From an uncultured Ruminococcus sp. (GTDB lineage: Bacteria; Bacillota; Clostridia; Oscillospirales; Acutalibacteraceae): DNA of 64,000 bases. The position numbers and the translations under genes were made by a program. Shown one piece after another: positions 63,259 through 64,000 of this stretch; the stretch's first letter is position 1; each line of letters starts with the position of its first letter. Location: positions 221,413 through 285,412 of the forward strand of contig CAJUGO010000002.1 in the NCBI GenBank assembly GCA_910585865.1. The letters run 5' to 3'. Below the pieces are notes generated by a model that was not told the origin of the DNA, ran no database searches, and saw only the letters and a list, made by a program, of their open reading frames with translations.

Positions 63259-64000
63259 ATGTCAAATTGCAAAGTAATCGCTCTGACTAATCAGAAAGGC
63301 GGTGTCGGCAAGACCACTACGGCGGTCAATCTGGGCGTAAGTCTGGCACAACAGGGCAAGAAAGTCCTGCTCATTGACGCTGATGCACAGGCAAATCTAA
63401 CGATGTCCCTCGGCTATAACAGACCAGACGATTTACCCGTCACGCTCTCCACCATCATGCAGGACATCATAGACGATAAATCCGTTGATGTCGCCCAAGG
63501 CATCCTGCACCACAGCGAGGGCGTTGACCTGCTCCCGTCCAACATCGAGCTGTCGGGCTTGGAAGTAAGGCTGATTAACGCCATAAGCCGTGAAAGTGTG
63601 CTGAAAACCTGCGTGAACGAGGTCAAGAAGAATTATGACTATTGTTTAATAGACTGTATGCCGAGCCTTGGTATGCTCACTATCAACGCACTGGCGGCAG
63701 CTGACAGCGTGATTATCCCCACACAGCCCCACTATCTTTCTGCCAAAGGCTTAGAGCTGTTGCTTCGCTCCGTGTCGAAAGTCAGACGGCAAATCAATCC
63801 CCCATTGCGGATTGACGGTATCCTTATGACGATGGTAATGCCCCGCACGAACATCTCAAAAGAAATCACCGCTACGGTAAGGAGTGCCTACGGTCAGAAA
63901 ATCAAGGTGTTTGATACCCAGATACCCCATTCTATCCGTGCAGTAGAAGCCACCGCAGAGGGAAAGAGCATTTTTGCCTACGACAAAGGCGGCAAGGTAG
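63259..64000 (+). CDS. parA: ParA/Soj-family partition ATPase (cut by window edge)
   Basis: At least 247 residues, open to the right edge; full length usually about 255-275. Deviant Walker A TNQKGGVGKTTTAVNLG, Walker A' LLIDADAQANLTMSLG, Walker B CLIDCMPSLGMLTINAL, and the later QPHYLSAKGLELLL and DTQIPHSIRAVEA are ParA features. AAAGGAGG precedes the ATG. In integrative elements ParA stabilises the excised circle. G+C-rich codon use contrasts with the host genes. Confidence 0.95.
   Translation, partial: MSNCKVIALTNQKGGVGKTTTAVNLGVSLAQQGKKVLLIDADAQANLTMSLGYNRPDDLPVTLSTIMQDIIDDKSVDVAQGILHHSEGVDLLPSNIELSGLEVRLINAISRESVLKTCVNEVKKNYDYCLIDCMPSLGMLTINALAAADSVIIPTQPHYLSAKGLELLLRSVSKVRRQINPPLRIDGILMTMVMPRTNISKEITATVRSAYGQKIKVFDTQIPHSIRAVEATAEGKSIFAYDKGGKV

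Larger units (their letters stand above)
62568..64000 (+). mobile_element. Left end of an integrative element at tRNA-Arg (continues beyond window)
   Basis: From just after the tRNA, composition becomes clearly richer in G+C (parA especially) than the A+T-rich chromosome before it. The content is a repeat field, a small gene of a type I associate with clostridial conjugative elements, and parA. Integrase and conjugation genes, if present, are to the right. Insertion at a tRNA 3' end is the usual ICE arrangement. Confidence 0.7.

Noticed and set aside
63414..63626. Minus-strand frame inside parA
   Set aside because: Shadow of parA; no start signal and unusual composition.

Overview
The window is an A+T-rich Firmicutes chromosome segment. 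Gene content, strong Shine-Dalgarno sites, T-box and S-box leaders, IreB, CsoR and two secreted GH13 amylases carrying dockerin domains point to a Ruminococcus-like gut anaerobe of the Oscillospiraceae, probably a starch degrader that builds amylosome-type complexes. That placement is an inference from content, not a database match.

Layout. 1-1744: end of nadA, then mnmA. 1795-10605 (minus): carA, carB fused in frame to dapF, pyrG and dapL, a combined pyrimidine and lysine/diaminopimelate cluster with an ANTAR regulator gene upstream. 10754-15540: cupin and GNAT genes (minus), an S-box-controlled metK and a dockerin amylase (plus). 15631-18139 (minus): orphan MazF, a lipoprotein, nnrD and a membrane protein. 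18221-22733: T-box(Phe)-pheS-pheT, ireB and a small unknown gene. 22833-25750: a patchy region with HxlR and XRE regulators, an integrase remnant and a metallo-beta-lactamase-like protein. 26160-29090 (minus): csoR and a copA-copZ fusion under a CsoR-type promoter. 29235-29425: a possible structured RNA. 29477-30580 (minus): rpsF-ssb-rpsR, divergent from pnuC, which has an attenuator-like leader. 31609-35662 (minus): trpF, cysK, metY and an Rrf2 regulator. 35778-43140: a MITE-like hairpin, an AEC permease, small proteins, a CofE-like protein, recD2-comF and an mreB homologue. 43529-44073: a frameshifted gene. 44242-47469 (minus): a second, larger dockerin amylase. 47677-52198: potABCD with a structured leader. 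52342-57826: a surface-glycan operon (ABC exporter, CDP-alcohol cytidylyltransferase, SDR, and an SDR-LicD fusion). 58155-62567: tRNA-Leu, small genes, two tRNA-Ser genes, a degenerate tRNA and tRNA-Arg(CCU). From about 62568 the composition becomes G+C-richer: a mobile element, apparently inserted at tRNA-Arg, begins with a field of TGCTAAT repeats, a small gene and parA, and runs off the right edge.

The most unusual points are: (i) two in-frame fusions (CarB-DapF and CopA-CopZ) in which the downstream partner's own Shine-Dalgarno and ATG are still intact inside the joint frame; (ii) an intact SDR beside a paralogue that has lost its catalytic Tyr and Lys and is fused to a LicD phosphotransferase; (iii) a gene split exactly at a U UUU UUA slippery heptamer; and (iv) several unassigned structured RNAs or leaders (before potA, before pnuC, before tRNA-Leu, and between csoR and rpsR).
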